Below, one piece after another: positions 28,229 to 36,575 of a DNA stretch of 63,450 bases (the stretch's first letter is position 1; every line of letters starts with the position of its first letter). Position numbers and translations under genes: made by a program. Under the pieces are notes generated by a model, which saw only the letters and a list, made by a program, of their open reading frames with translations, made no database searches and was not told the origin of the DNA. Source of the DNA: a bacterium (GTDB lineage Bacteria > UBP14 > UBA6098 > 4484-93); contig JAGGUN010000047.1 of assembly GCA_021158465.1 (NCBI GenBank), positions 1 through 63,450 on the forward strand. Reading direction: 5' to 3'.

Positions 28229-30559
28229 TTATAGTCTAAGGATTATGTAGAGAGTTGTTGCCAACCCTGACATTATCGTAATGGAGTCCTGAAGGATCTT
28301 CCCCCAGTCGGTCTTCTTCTTTACCGTCTGAGGAACGACAATCACATCACCCGGCTCTATATCCCTGAACCTCAACCCGCACTTTATCACCTTTCCGCTC
28401 GCCTTAACAAGCCTTATCTCCCCCTTGTCAGCATTCCTGGTGAAGCCACCTGCCTTCTCAAGATAATACCCAACATTCTTTCCCTTTATATACTTTATCG
28501 TCCCTGTCGAAGCAACGGAACCCAGAACACTCACACCGCTCGGTTTCTTGGGAATAAATATCGTGTCGCCATCCTGAAGGACAATATCCTCCTCCTTGTC
28601 ACCCTCGAGAATCTTCTCAAGGTTTATTATCACCCTATTCAGATTCTCCTCCCGAAACGTATACAAAAGCGGCGCCCTCTGGATATTTCCCATAGAATCG
28701 ATTATCGCTTCCTGAGTGTTCTCGACAATCCTCCGCAGGTCGCGCCTCACCGCCTCCTCCGTAATTGACGGGCGAATAAATACAGCGCCTCTAATGTAAG
28801 CATCATCCGTGAAACCACCCGCCCTCTCTATAAGCTCGGATAACTTTTCCTCCTTCTTAACGATAGCATAGTTACCTGGGAAGTTCACCTCTCCCAGAAT
28901 AGTAACAATCTCCTGTAGCTTCCACCCAGGAACCTCTCGAATAAACAGATAGTCATCTGGCTGGAGCAAGATATCCTCCTCTGGGTCACCCTCAAGAGCC
29001 TTATCAAGGTCAATGTATATAACCTCAGTGCTATCCTCACCGGGGTATACCCTCGAAAGCTCCGCTCGCTTCGTGTAAGCCTTTTTAAGAAGCCCTCCCG
29101 CCTCAAATATAAGATCAGACACACGCATATTCTCGAACAGCTCAAACTTACCAGGAGAAAATACCATACCATCTATGGCAACATAATCCTTCCGCTGAAC
29201 ATCCCAAACAGAATAAATGATAAGTCTGTCATCCTCCTGTAAGAGCAGATTCTCCTTCTCGTCCCCGGCAAGCACAGCCTCAAGGTCAACAGCAATGAGC
29301 TCTCTCTTCTGGCTCGGCAAGATACGAATAAGGTCCGCTCGCTTTAGGTAAGTATCCTTGAGCAGAAACTCACCATTCCCTATCAAATCGGAAACCCGCA
29401 TCCTCTCCTTCAACTCGAAGCACCCAGAGATGCTGACATTCCCCTCGAGGAAAACCAGCCTCCTCCTTGTGTAGTCTATGGGAAAAACCGATATATCATC
29501 ACCAAAAAGCACCGCACCTGTGTCGGATGAGTCAACCGTTATTATCCTATGCTCACCTCTCTCTACCCTGTCAATCATAATGTGGTGGATATCCGCATCG
29601 GGAAGAGTTCCGCCAGCAAGCGAGAGTATATCTGATATCCTCTCCGTTCCCGTTATCTCGTATATAGCAGGTCGCTTGACCCTTCCTCTCACAGAGACCC
29701 AACCCGTTGCCGGAGGGACATAGATAATATCATTCGGTAAGAGAAATATCTCCTCCTCAAGCTTTCCCTCCTGGATGAGCATATAAAGGTCAAGCCTGTG
29801 ACGGACCTTTCCTGCCTGAATGATACGGATATCCCTCAGCGACCCATGTTCCCTTACTCCTCCAGCCATCTCCAGTGCATTGACCACATTTGCCAGCCCG
29901 TTAAGTGTATACCCCCCAGGGTACTTCACATCGCCTATCACATAAACCCGTATCGCCTTGACCTTCCCCAAGGTCACATCCAGCTGGAAATCGGAATAGA
30001 TCTTCCTCAGATGCGAGGCTATCTTACTCCTTGCCGTCCCAAGGGTGAGTCCTGCCATAGAGAGAGCGCCCACCTGGGGAATAACTATCTTCCCTTCCCT
30101 GTCAACGGTGAGAGAATAAGAGGCGGATACCCCACCCCACAGGTTGATGATAATCTCATCCCCTGGTCCAAGCCTGTAGTTCTGCGGAGCAGGAGAATCG
30201 CCCATATAGACAGCCCCCTCCTGCTTCCGCTCAAAGAAGCTTGAACCATACAGTGTAAGCTCCTTGGGTGTCGCCTTCCTTATGGTCTGCACCGTATCAC
30301 CGTTTATTACTATATACTCATCAAAGTAAGGGAGCTTCTCCTCTTCAACCTTCGCCTTCTTTGTCTCCTCAGCCTTTTTCGCCTCAAAGCGAAGTGTATC
30401 AGAAAAGACGGGCTGTTTCCCTGCTGGAATGGTCTCCTCTGCCTCAGCCTCTTCCTTCCCCATACGCTCGAGATACTGCTTCAACAGCTCATAATCCTGA
30501 CAGAGAACAGGGGATACCAGCACAAAAAGAAGGGGTATCGCAGGAAGAAAATTTCTCAC
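28229..30559 (-). CDS. Polysaccharide export protein with about six SLBB domains (Wza-like)
   Basis: About 776 residues from a GTG at 30557-30559, chosen because the protein then begins with a signal peptide (VRNFLPAIPLLFVLVSPVLCQ) and clears the end of rplY; the longer open frame would overlap rplY by 80 bases. A polysaccharide-export domain (YRLGPGDEIIINLWG, then REGKIVIPQVGAL) is followed by six SLBB-like units marked by G.V..PG.Y and (L/I)..AGG. Two of these are followed by EGD.EE(D)I.LQ.(D/G)D linkers. A C-terminal hydrophobic stretch (IMSGLATTLYIILRL) could be a membrane anchor. E. coli Wza has far fewer SLBB units in about 380 residues, so this is an extended form that may span more of the periplasm. 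First polysaccharide gene after rplY. Confidence 0.85.
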   Translation of the reverse strand: MRNFLPAIPLLFVLVSPVLCQDYELLKQYLERMGKEEAEAEETIPAGKQPVFSDTLRFEAKKAEETKKAKVEEEKLPYFDEYIVINGDTVQTIRKATPKELTLYGSSFFERKQEGAVYMGDSPAPQNYRLGPGDEIIINLWGGVSASYSLTVDREGKIVIPQVGALSMAGLTLGTARSKIASHLRKIYSDFQLDVTLGKVKAIRVYVIGDVKYPGGYTLNGLANVVNALEMAGGVREHGSLRDIRIIQAGKVRHRLDLYMLIQEGKLEEEIFLLPNDIIYVPPATGWVSVRGRVKRPAIYEITGTERISDILSLAGGTLPDADIHHIMIDRVERGEHRIITVDSSDTGAVLFGDDISVFPIDYTRRRLVFLEGNVSISGCFELKERMRVSDLIGNGEFLLKDTYLKRADLIRILPSQKRELIAVDLEAVLAGDEKENLLLQEDDRLIIYSVWDVQRKDYVAIDGMVFSPGKFELFENMRVSDLIFEAGGLLKKAYTKRAELSRVYPGEDSTEVIYIDLDKALEGDPEEDILLQPDDYLFIREVPGWKLQEIVTILGEVNFPGNYAIVKKEEKLSELIERAGGFTDDAYIRGAVFIRPSITEEAVRRDLRRIVENTQEAIIDSMGNIQRAPLLYTFREENLNRVIINLEKILEGDKEEDIVLQDGDTIFIPKKPSGVSVLGSVASTGTIKYIKGKNVGYYLEKAGGFTRNADKGEIRLVKASGKVIKCGLRFRDIEPGDVIVVPQTVKKKTDWGKILQDSITIMSGLATTLYIILRL

Positions 30560-30569
30560 TATCCTCTTC

Positions 30570-31187
30570 TCACTCCTCTGTTTCCTCAGAAACACCTTCT
30601 TCCTCCCCAGAGGGAACCGCTTCTTTAGCCGCTTTGCCCCTTGGCTCACTCACCAGAGCGATTACCTCATCGGGTGGCTCAAGTATCTCAATATTCTCAA
30701 AAGAAAGCTCCTTTACCTTTATCGCTTCTCCTCTCTTTATCTTGGAGACATCTATCTTGAGCGATTCTGGGATATCACGGGGAAGGCAAGATATCCTAAG
30801 CGACCTCCTCAGCGGCTCAAACAGACCGCCTTCCTTGACCCCCTCAGGAACTCCCTCAAACTCGATATCTATATCAAGGGTAACCTTCCGACCTCCAACA
30901 AGCTCTTCAAAGTCTGCATGGAGTATCCTTTCTGTAACAGGGTGATGCTGGACATCCTTCAAGAATACTTCGATACTCTCACCCTCCATTATAAGCGTCA
31001 AAGCCATATGCTCTCTTCCTCTATGGAGACGAAGGAGGTTCCGAAACTCCCGCTCATCCACAGAGAGCATCACCTCCCTTCCCCCTCCGTAAAGGATAGC
31101 TGGAAACTTCCCATTGGCGCGCAGCTTCCTGGCAAATTCTTTTCCCTTCTTCTCCCTCTTCTCTACATTCAAAACTAACCCTTCCAT
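30570..31187 (-). CDS. rplY: 50S ribosomal protein L25 / general stress protein Ctc
   Basis: 205 residues, the length of the two-domain Ctc/TL5 form of L25, which binds 5S rRNA in the central protuberance. The N-terminal domain shows REKKGKEFARKLRANGKFPAILYG and FLKDVQHHPVTERILHADF, both typical. The C-terminal domain contains GVKEGGLFEPLRRSLRISCLP. It ends in a short acidic tail. A good GGAGCAGG site precedes the ATG. It follows prs by 9 bases; prs-rplY is a conserved bacterial pair. Usually pth follows; here the polysaccharide export gene starts 10 bases later. Confidence 0.95.
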   Translation of the reverse strand: MEGLVLNVEKREKKGKEFARKLRANGKFPAILYGGGREVMLSVDEREFRNLLRLHRGREHMALTLIMEGESIEVFLKDVQHHPVTERILHADFEELVGGRKVTLDIDIEFEGVPEGVKEGGLFEPLRRSLRISCLPRDIPESLKIDVSKIKRGEAIKVKELSFENIEILEPPDEVIALVSEPRGKAAKEAVPSGEEEGVSEETEE

Positions 31188-31196
31188 ATCCTGCTC

Positions 31197-32156
31197 CTAC
31201 TCGTTAAACAGTGTACTTATTGACCTCTCAAAATGTATGCTTTCAATCGCCCGTGCAAACATCTCGGCAACAGAGACCTGTTCCATCTTATCGGTTCTTT
31301 TTTCCGCCGGAACTGGCACAGTATCGGCAACAACAAGCGTATCTATCCCAGATTTTTCTATTCTATCTACAGCGTCATCGGATAGGAGCGCATGCGTTAT
31401 AAAGGCAAGCACCCTCTTCGCCCCTCTTTCTTTGAGAAGGTCCGCCACACGACAGAGTGTTCCCCCGGTATCGACCATATCATCTCGGACAATAGCGGTC
31501 CTCCCTCCGACATCGCCAATAAGCTCCATAGTGTCGATCTTGTTCTCCCTCGAACGCTCCTTATGGACTATAGCAAGTGGTGTTCCAACAGCATTAGCGA
31601 AGTGGCGGCACATCTTGGCTGCTCCAACATCGGGAGAAACCACAACACACTCCGGATTCCCAGCATTCGGACGGATTACCCCTCTCTTCACCAGATACTC
31701 TTTTATGAATATCTTGCTCGCAAATATGTGGTCGAACGGGATGTCAAAGAACCCTTGTATCTGAGGAGCGTGGAGGTCCATTGTAAGTATTCTATCTGCC
31801 CCAGCAACAGTGAGCAAGTTTGCTACAAGCTTCGAGCTTATCGGAACCCTCGGTCGGTCCTTCCTATCCTGACGAGCATAACCGTAGTATGGGATAACAG
31901 CGGTGACCCTCTTTGCTGAAGCCCTCTTTGCTGCATCTATCCCCAGCAGAAGCTCCATCAGATTGTCGGCAGGAGGCTGTGTGCTCTGGATAATGAAGAC
32001 ATCTTTTCCTCGGACATTCTCCTGGATCTGAAAGAATATCTCGCCATCGGCAAAGTTCTTAACCTTCACACTCGTCTCAGGGACACCCAGAATAGCCGAC
32101 ACCTTCTCTCCAAGTGGTCTGTTACCTCTGCCAACTATAAGCTTCAATTCATCCAT
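31197..32156 (-). CDS. prs: Ribose-phosphate pyrophosphokinase (PRPP synthetase)
   Basis: 319 residues, normal length for class I enzymes (about 315). It makes PRPP from ribose-5-phosphate and ATP for nucleotide, His and Trp synthesis. Diagnostic segments are all present: the ATP site region FADGEIFFQIQENVRGKDVF, the DLHAPQIQGFFDIPFDH loop, VVSPDVGAAKMCRHFA and the PRPP-binding loop AIVRDDMVDTGGTL. AGGAGG lies seven bases before the ATG. It is encoded just downstream of a tRNA-Gln gene and ispE and just upstream of rplY, a frequent bacterial gene order. Confidence 0.97.
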   Translation of the reverse strand: MDELKLIVGRGNRPLGEKVSAILGVPETSVKVKNFADGEIFFQIQENVRGKDVFIIQSTQPPADNLMELLLGIDAAKRASAKRVTAVIPYYGYARQDRKDRPRVPISSKLVANLLTVAGADRILTMDLHAPQIQGFFDIPFDHIFASKIFIKEYLVKRGVIRPNAGNPECVVVSPDVGAAKMCRHFANAVGTPLAIVHKERSRENKIDTMELIGDVGGRTAIVRDDMVDTGGTLCRVADLLKERGAKRVLAFITHALLSDDAVDRIEKSGIDTLVVADTVPVPAEKRTDKMEQVSVAEMFARAIESIHFERSISTLFNE

Positions 32157-32172
32157 AAAAACCTCCTCTCAT

Positions 32173-32244
32173 CTGGGGCGGGAGGATTCGAACCTCCGAA
32201 TGCAGGAACCAAAATCCTGTGTCTTACCACTTGACTACGCCCCA
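32173..32244 (-). tRNA. tRNA-Gln (anticodon TTG)
   Basis: 72 bases. The acceptor stem TGGGGCG/CGCCCCA pairs perfectly and is followed by discriminator G. The anticodon stem CAGGA/TCCTG encloses the loop TTTTGGT with TTG at positions 34-36. The T arm is GGAGG-TTCGAAT-CCTCC. CCA is not encoded. It lies between ispE and prs with only a few bases on either side, so it is probably processed out of their shared transcript. Confidence 0.96.
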
Positions 32245-32249
32245 GTGGT

Positions 32250-33116
32250 TCAAAACCTGAACGCAAGTGGATTGCATAAAAACACATCCTTGTAGTATTC
32301 TTTGAACCGCTTCATTATGGAGTAAGCCTGGGACGAGTCACAGCATATTGCAAACACCGCTGAACCGCTACCTGCAAGCCCTGCATGAACTACCCCCACC
32401 TCCTCCAGTCTCTCCTTTATCCTACGAAGCTCAGGATAGCGAGAAAACACAACTGGCTCAAAGCTATTCTTCGCCCCTTCCCGCAAGAACCTGAAGAAAC
32501 TCTCCCTTCCCAAACCTGCAAAATTTATACCTAAGTCTGGTCTTGTCAAGCTGTTTTTGATGTTTTCATACGCCCATTTGGTCGAAATCCCTATATCCGG
32601 CTTGACAATAATGACCGTATATCCGAACGGTAACTTGATATCCTTAACCTTCTCTCCCCTGCCCGAAACCAAAGCACTCCCAGTCGAGAAGAAGAACGGA
32701 ACATCAGAACCGATCCCTGCCCCTATCTCTGCCATCTTCGCATACCCAAGTCCAAGAGATGAAAGTTGGTTAATAGCCATAATCACAGCAGCAGCATCGG
32801 ACGACCCCCCGCCAAGACCAGACTCCGGAGGTATCGTTTTCTCAATGGATATATCAAACCCGTACGGTATATCGAACAGAGACTGCATAACAGCCGCCGC
32901 CTTATACGCTATGTTCTTTTCTCCGGCTGGAACATCCGGACGGGTAGTTTCAACGGTAATATTCTTGTCCACCCTCTTTGCAACACTCACCTCATCGGCA
33001 AGGTCTATCCCCTGCACGATGCTCACTATCTCGTGATATCCGTCCTTTCTTAGCCCAACAACATAAAGAGCAAGGTTTAACTTGGCATACGCAGATAATG
33101 TAATCCTTGCTGTCAA
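32250..33116 (-). CDS. ispE: 4-diphosphocytidyl-2-C-methyl-D-erythritol kinase
   Basis: 288 residues, a GHMP-family kinase of the MEP isoprenoid pathway that phosphorylates CDP-ME with ATP. The opening AYAKLNLALYVVGLRKDGYHEI carries the catalytic lysine region, and the ATP-binding motif is PPESGLGGGSSDAAAVI. The C-terminal segment HAGLAGSGSAVFAI is the third GHMP motif. It starts at a TTG (33114-33116): AAGGAG sits 4-5 bases upstream and no in-frame ATG lies nearby. It heads the ispE-tRNA-prs-rplY group and has a good promoter. Its presence indicates isoprenoid synthesis by the MEP pathway. Confidence 0.95.
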   Translation of the reverse strand: MTARITLSAYAKLNLALYVVGLRKDGYHEIVSIVQGIDLADEVSVAKRVDKNITVETTRPDVPAGEKNIAYKAAAVMQSLFDIPYGFDISIEKTIPPESGLGGGSSDAAAVIMAINQLSSLGLGYAKMAEIGAGIGSDVPFFFSTGSALVSGRGEKVKDIKLPFGYTVIIVKPDIGISTKWAYENIKNSLTRPDLGINFAGLGRESFFRFLREGAKNSFEPVVFSRYPELRRIKERLEEVGVVHAGLAGSGSAVFAICCDSSQAYSIMKRFKEYYKDVFLCNPLAFRF

Positions 33117-33144
33117 TTGTCTCCTTTTGAATATTAGTTTAGTT

Positions 33145-33173
33145 AAAATACCAAATAATTACCTATATGTCAA
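33145..33173 (-). promoter_or_regulatory. Promoter of ispE and probably the whole prs-rplY-polysaccharide operon
   Basis: Minus-strand TTGACA (33168-33173), 17-base spacer, TATTTT (33145-33150), about 30 bases upstream of the TTG start. No later promoter or terminator was seen down to 18645, so it may drive about 14 kb. Confidence 0.7.
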
Positions 33174-33186
33174 GCACAGATTTCTG

Positions 33187-33216
33187 TTGCAATTTTGTTG
33201 AAACGGATTTTAATAT
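33187..33216 (+). promoter_or_regulatory. Possible divergent promoter for the GNAT-like / SDR / permease genes
   Basis: TTGCAA (33187-33192) followed at 17-18 bases by TTAATA/TAATAT. Weak match; supported mainly by its position upstream of the plus-strand unit and its strong AAAAGGAG ribosome-binding site. Confidence 0.35.
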
Positions 33217-33240
33217 TAGACTTAAGCAAAAGGAGAAGCG

Positions 33241-34353
33241 ATGGTTCAGGTAGAGGAGGTAAAGAACAAACGACAGCTGCGGGAGTTTGTTATGCTCCCT
33301 TTCACGGTATACAAGAGGGATTGCTGCTGGGTTCCGCCGCTTATAAGGGAGGAGTATGCGACATTTTCCCCGACAAAGAACCCTTTCTTCAAGCATGCTC
33401 GTGTGAAACTCCTCTTAGCATATAAGGACGGGGTTCCTGTCGGCAGGATATCCTCCCATATCGATTTCAATTTCAACGAGTTTTGGGGGACAAGAACCGC
33501 CCAGTGGGGCTTCTTCGAGTCGATAAACGACCCTGATGTCTCCTCGGCTCTCTTTGAGGCAGCGGTCGACTTCGGTAGGAGAAATGGGATGGAAACACTC
33601 CTTGGTCCCCTCTCCTTCTCGACAAACAACATCACAGGAATGCTCATCGATGCCTTCGATCTTTCGCCTGTTGTTATGATGCCATACAATCCGTCGTACT
33701 ATCCCGAACTTGTGGAACTTTTCGGCTTCACGAAGGCAAAGGATCTGGTCGCTTATACAATCGAGAAACCGGAGGTTCCAGAGAGGCTCACCCGGGCATC
33801 GGAGATACTGAAAAAGCGCGGAAAATTCACCATCCGCAAATTCGATTTCTCCCACTTAGACGATGAAGTAAAGATATTACGGAGCATTTACAACCGTGCT
33901 TGGGAACGGAATTGGGGCTTTGTTCCGATGACCGACGATGAGTTTTCCCATACCGCTCGTCAGCTCAAGCAAATAGCTGATAAGGACCTCGTCTTCATAG
34001 CGGAGGTAAAGGGTGAACCAGTCGGCTTCTCGCTTGCCATCCCGGATATCAACTTTGCCCTCAAGAAGATAAACGGGCGTTTGACGCCCATTGCTCTCTT
34101 CAAGCTCCTCTGGTATTCTCGGAAGATAACGAAGCTTCGCGTTATAACCTTTGGGGTTGTGTCCGGGTTTAGAAATCGGGGCATTGAGGCTGCTCTCATC
34201 CACAAAACATTCGAGGAGGGTATCAGAAAAGGATACCGTTCAGCTGAACTCTCCTGGGTGCTTGAGGACAACCACCCGATGAGAAACGAAATCGAAAAAC
34301 TCGGTGGTAGAGTGTATAAAACCTACCGCCTCTATTCCCTCTCTCTCGTATGA
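33241..34353 (+). CDS. GNAT-fold N-acetyltransferase-like protein
   Basis: 370 residues; the ATG follows AAAAGGAGAAGC. The N-terminal half (RDCCWVPPLIREEYATFSP ... NPFFKHARVKLLLAY ... VGRIS) and the QWGFFESINDPDVSSALFEAA segment match a group of long, duplicated GNAT-like proteins usually annotated only as N-acetyltransferase or YghO-like. The C-terminal half has a second GNAT pattern (DLVFIAEVKGEPVGFSLAIP and VVSGFRNRGIEAALIHKTFEEG, in place of the classic R.xG.G/A acetyl-CoA loop). Substrate is unknown; members often occur near lipid or surface-glycan genes. It overlaps the next gene by 4 bases (ATGA), so they are translationally coupled. Confidence 0.75.
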   Translation: MVQVEEVKNKRQLREFVMLPFTVYKRDCCWVPPLIREEYATFSPTKNPFFKHARVKLLLAYKDGVPVGRISSHIDFNFNEFWGTRTAQWGFFESINDPDVSSALFEAAVDFGRRNGMETLLGPLSFSTNNITGMLIDAFDLSPVVMMPYNPSYYPELVELFGFTKAKDLVAYTIEKPEVPERLTRASEILKKRGKFTIRKFDFSHLDDEVKILRSIYNRAWERNWGFVPMTDDEFSHTARQLKQIADKDLVFIAEVKGEPVGFSLAIPDINFALKKINGRLTPIALFKLLWYSRKITKLRVITFGVVSGFRNRGIEAALIHKTFEEGIRKGYRSAELSWVLEDNHPMRNEIEKLGGRVYKTYRLYSLSLV

Positions 34354-35318
34354 AAAAGGTTCTTGTAACAGGGGCAACCGGTTTCATCGGACACCATCTT
34401 GTTCGTATGCTCGTGGAGAAAGGGTATTATGTCTGCGTTACTGTGAGGGAAAGTTCCGATGTGAGCCGTTTACCTGTGGAAAAGGTCAAACTGCTTCACC
34501 GCGATATCTCCTCATACCACAGAGCGGACGATGCAGACGACTATAACCTCATTTTCCACATAGCTGGGGCAGTTAAAGCTCGCAGGCGACAGGACTTCTT
34601 CTATGTGAACACGGAGGGAACCGCCCGCATCCTTGAATTTGCTAAAAGGCAGAAAAGGCTTATCCGCTTTGTTTTCTTAAGCAGTCTTGCGGCAGCAGGT
34701 AGGTCCCCCCATGGGGTTATCATCGACGAGAAGTTTCCACCACATCCTAAAAGCTGGTATGGGAAGAGCAAAAAGGCAGCGGAAGAGATTGTGAAATCCT
34801 CCGGCGTTCCATACACAATCATCCGTCCTCCCACCGTTTACGGTCCTGGAGACAGGGAACTGCTTCCTCTCTTCAGAGCAGCTTACAAAGGGTATCCTCT
34901 GTGTTTTGGCTCGAAGAAGAAGCGGGTCTCGCTTGTTTATGTGGACGACCTCGTCCGTGGGGTAATGCTCTCTGCTGAACATCCAGACGGTGAGAATGAA
35001 GTCTTCTTTTTGACCGACGGGGAACCGCATTCATACGGTGAGTTCGCCTCCGCTTTTGAGAAGGCAACAGGCAAAACCTCTCATCCGATCGTTGTTCCGA
35101 TGCCGGTTCTCTTCTCGTACGCTGCACTAAATGAACTCATCAAAATCTTCATAGGGAGAGCAATGACACTCGACATTCAGAAATATCCCGAGTTCGTCGG
35201 GGAGTGGCTATGCAGCTCAGATAAAGCTCAAAAGCTTCTCGGATATACACCCCGTGTCCAGCTCGTTGATGGGATTAGGATGACCGTTGATTGGTACAAG
35301 CAGAAAGGTTGGCTATAG
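34350..35318 (+). CDS. NAD-dependent epimerase/dehydratase (extended SDR)
   Basis: 322 residues. The N-terminal cofactor motif is VTGATGFIGHHLV. The catalytic Tyr-Lys pair is in SWYGKSKKAAEE with upstream serines in FLSSLAAAGRS. RPPTVYGPGDRELLPLF is the usual extended-SDR substrate loop, and VYVDDLVRGVM is also typical. The family includes UDP-sugar epimerases, dihydroflavonol-reductase-like and 3-beta-hydroxysteroid-type enzymes; which one this is cannot be decided from motifs. It is coupled to the GNAT-like gene upstream and abuts the permease downstream, so the three form a small operon. Confidence 0.85.
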   Translation: MKKVLVTGATGFIGHHLVRMLVEKGYYVCVTVRESSDVSRLPVEKVKLLHRDISSYHRADDADDYNLIFHIAGAVKARRRQDFFYVNTEGTARILEFAKRQKRLIRFVFLSSLAAAGRSPHGVIIDEKFPPHPKSWYGKSKKAAEEIVKSSGVPYTIIRPPTVYGPGDRELLPLFRAAYKGYPLCFGSKKKRVSLVYVDDLVRGVMLSAEHPDGENEVFFLTDGEPHSYGEFASAFEKATGKTSHPIVVPMPVLFSYAALNELIKIFIGRAMTLDIQKYPEFVGEWLCSSDKAQKLLGYTPRVQLVDGIRMTVDWYKQKGWL

Positions 35319-36575
35319 GTGGATATACATGAGACCCTGAGGACAGCAGGCAAGCAGATACTTGCGAACCCTGTGCGTGGGTTTTTAACCATACTTGGAA
35401 TAGTGATAGGGATAGTTGCGGTAGTTGCGATGATATCCTTTACCGAGAGCCTCCGCCGAGAGCTTATCCGCTCGATAGAGGAGATGGGTTCTACCAGCTT
35501 CTACCTCGAGCGTTTCCCACCCTTTATGCGTGGGGGCATTACGGTCAGGGCAGGCAAGGGTGCTTCAAAGAAGGTTAATTGGAAAGCGATATGGCGTCGT
35601 CCGAGGCTCGAGCTCTACTATGGTAAGCGAATAATAGAGAACTGCCCATCCGTGGCAGATGTTGCCCCAATCCTTCACGACTGGGGAAAGGTAAAAAGCA
35701 GATTCGAGGAGATCCAAGGCGTGCCTATCATCGGGACAAATTACTCCTTTACAGAAGCAGCAAACTTCGAGATGGTATCTGGTCGATTCCTTGTGCCTCA
35801 GGACAACCTGTCCCGCCACTATGTCTGCATTATCGGCGAAGAACTCGCCGACGAGCTCTTCCCAAACCGTGACCCTATCGGGCAATCTGTCAAGATAGGA
35901 GGACGCCGGTTCCAGGTCATCGGAATATACCGCGAACAGTGGTCTGCATTCGGCTATAATAGGAACAAGAGTGTAGTCATTCCTGTGGAAGCAGCAGGGC
36001 GGATCTTCCGCCGGCTCGATCGTGTGAAGTTCCTTATCCACGCATGCTCAAGCAAGCTCCTACCGCAAGCAATAGAGGAGGTTCGCTTCACCGTCCGACT
36101 CCTACGAAAGCTGAGACCAGAAGAGCCTGATAACTTCGAAATAACCACTCAGGAGGATATGCTCTCTATGATGAGCAATATTACCGGGATAATCTTCATA
36201 GTGTTTGTATCTATTGCATCTATCTCGCTTTTGGTCGGTGGCGTAGGTATAATGAATATAATGCTCGTCTCAGTTATCGAACGCACGAGGGAAATAGGTA
36301 TCCGCAAGGCTCTCGGTGCCTCTCCATCCGCCATACTCCTTCAATTCGCTACCGAATCGGTTCTTCTTTCGATGACAGGGGGCATAATCGGCGTGGTGGT
36401 CGTATTTCTTCTGGTATGGATAGCTAACAAACTCGCTCCGTTTCCTATATATACTCCAATCTGGGGAGCAATACTTGGAGTGGGGTTTTCGATACTCGTC
36501 GGTTTTATCTTTGGGATATCCCCTGCGAAGAGGGCTGCAAAGCTCAACCCCGTCGATGCTCTCCGAGCCGATTGA
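35319..36575 (+). CDS. MacB/LolC-type ABC transporter permease (FtsX domain)
   Basis: 418 residues from a GTG that directly follows the TAG of the previous gene, with AAAGG upstream. The N-terminus (TAGKQILANPVRGFLTILGIVIGI) and first membrane helix (~20-42) are typical of MacB-type permeases. A periplasmic domain (~50-275) follows, then three helices of the FtsX domain. The conserved cytoplasmic loop SVIERTREIGIRKALGAS and C-terminal LNPVDALR are both present. Such permeases work with a separate ATPase in efflux or lipoprotein release; no ATPase gene is next to it. Its 3' end overlaps the convergent aldehyde dehydrogenase gene by 32 bases. Confidence 0.9.
   Translation: MDIHETLRTAGKQILANPVRGFLTILGIVIGIVAVVAMISFTESLRRELIRSIEEMGSTSFYLERFPPFMRGGITVRAGKGASKKVNWKAIWRRPRLELYYGKRIIENCPSVADVAPILHDWGKVKSRFEEIQGVPIIGTNYSFTEAANFEMVSGRFLVPQDNLSRHYVCIIGEELADELFPNRDPIGQSVKIGGRRFQVIGIYREQWSAFGYNRNKSVVIPVEAAGRIFRRLDRVKFLIHACSSKLLPQAIEEVRFTVRLLRKLRPEEPDNFEITTQEDMLSMMSNITGIIFIVFVSIASISLLVGGVGIMNIMLVSVIERTREIGIRKALGASPSAILLQFATESVLLSMTGGIIGVVVVFLLVWIANKLAPFPIYTPIWGAILGVGFSILVGFIFGISPAKRAAKLNPVDALRAD

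Noticed and set aside
30560-30649. Longer start of the SLBB export protein overlapping rplY by 80 bases
   Set aside because: The added ~30 residues are very basic, would precede the signal peptide, and lie inside rplY; GTG at 30559 gives a normal signal peptide.
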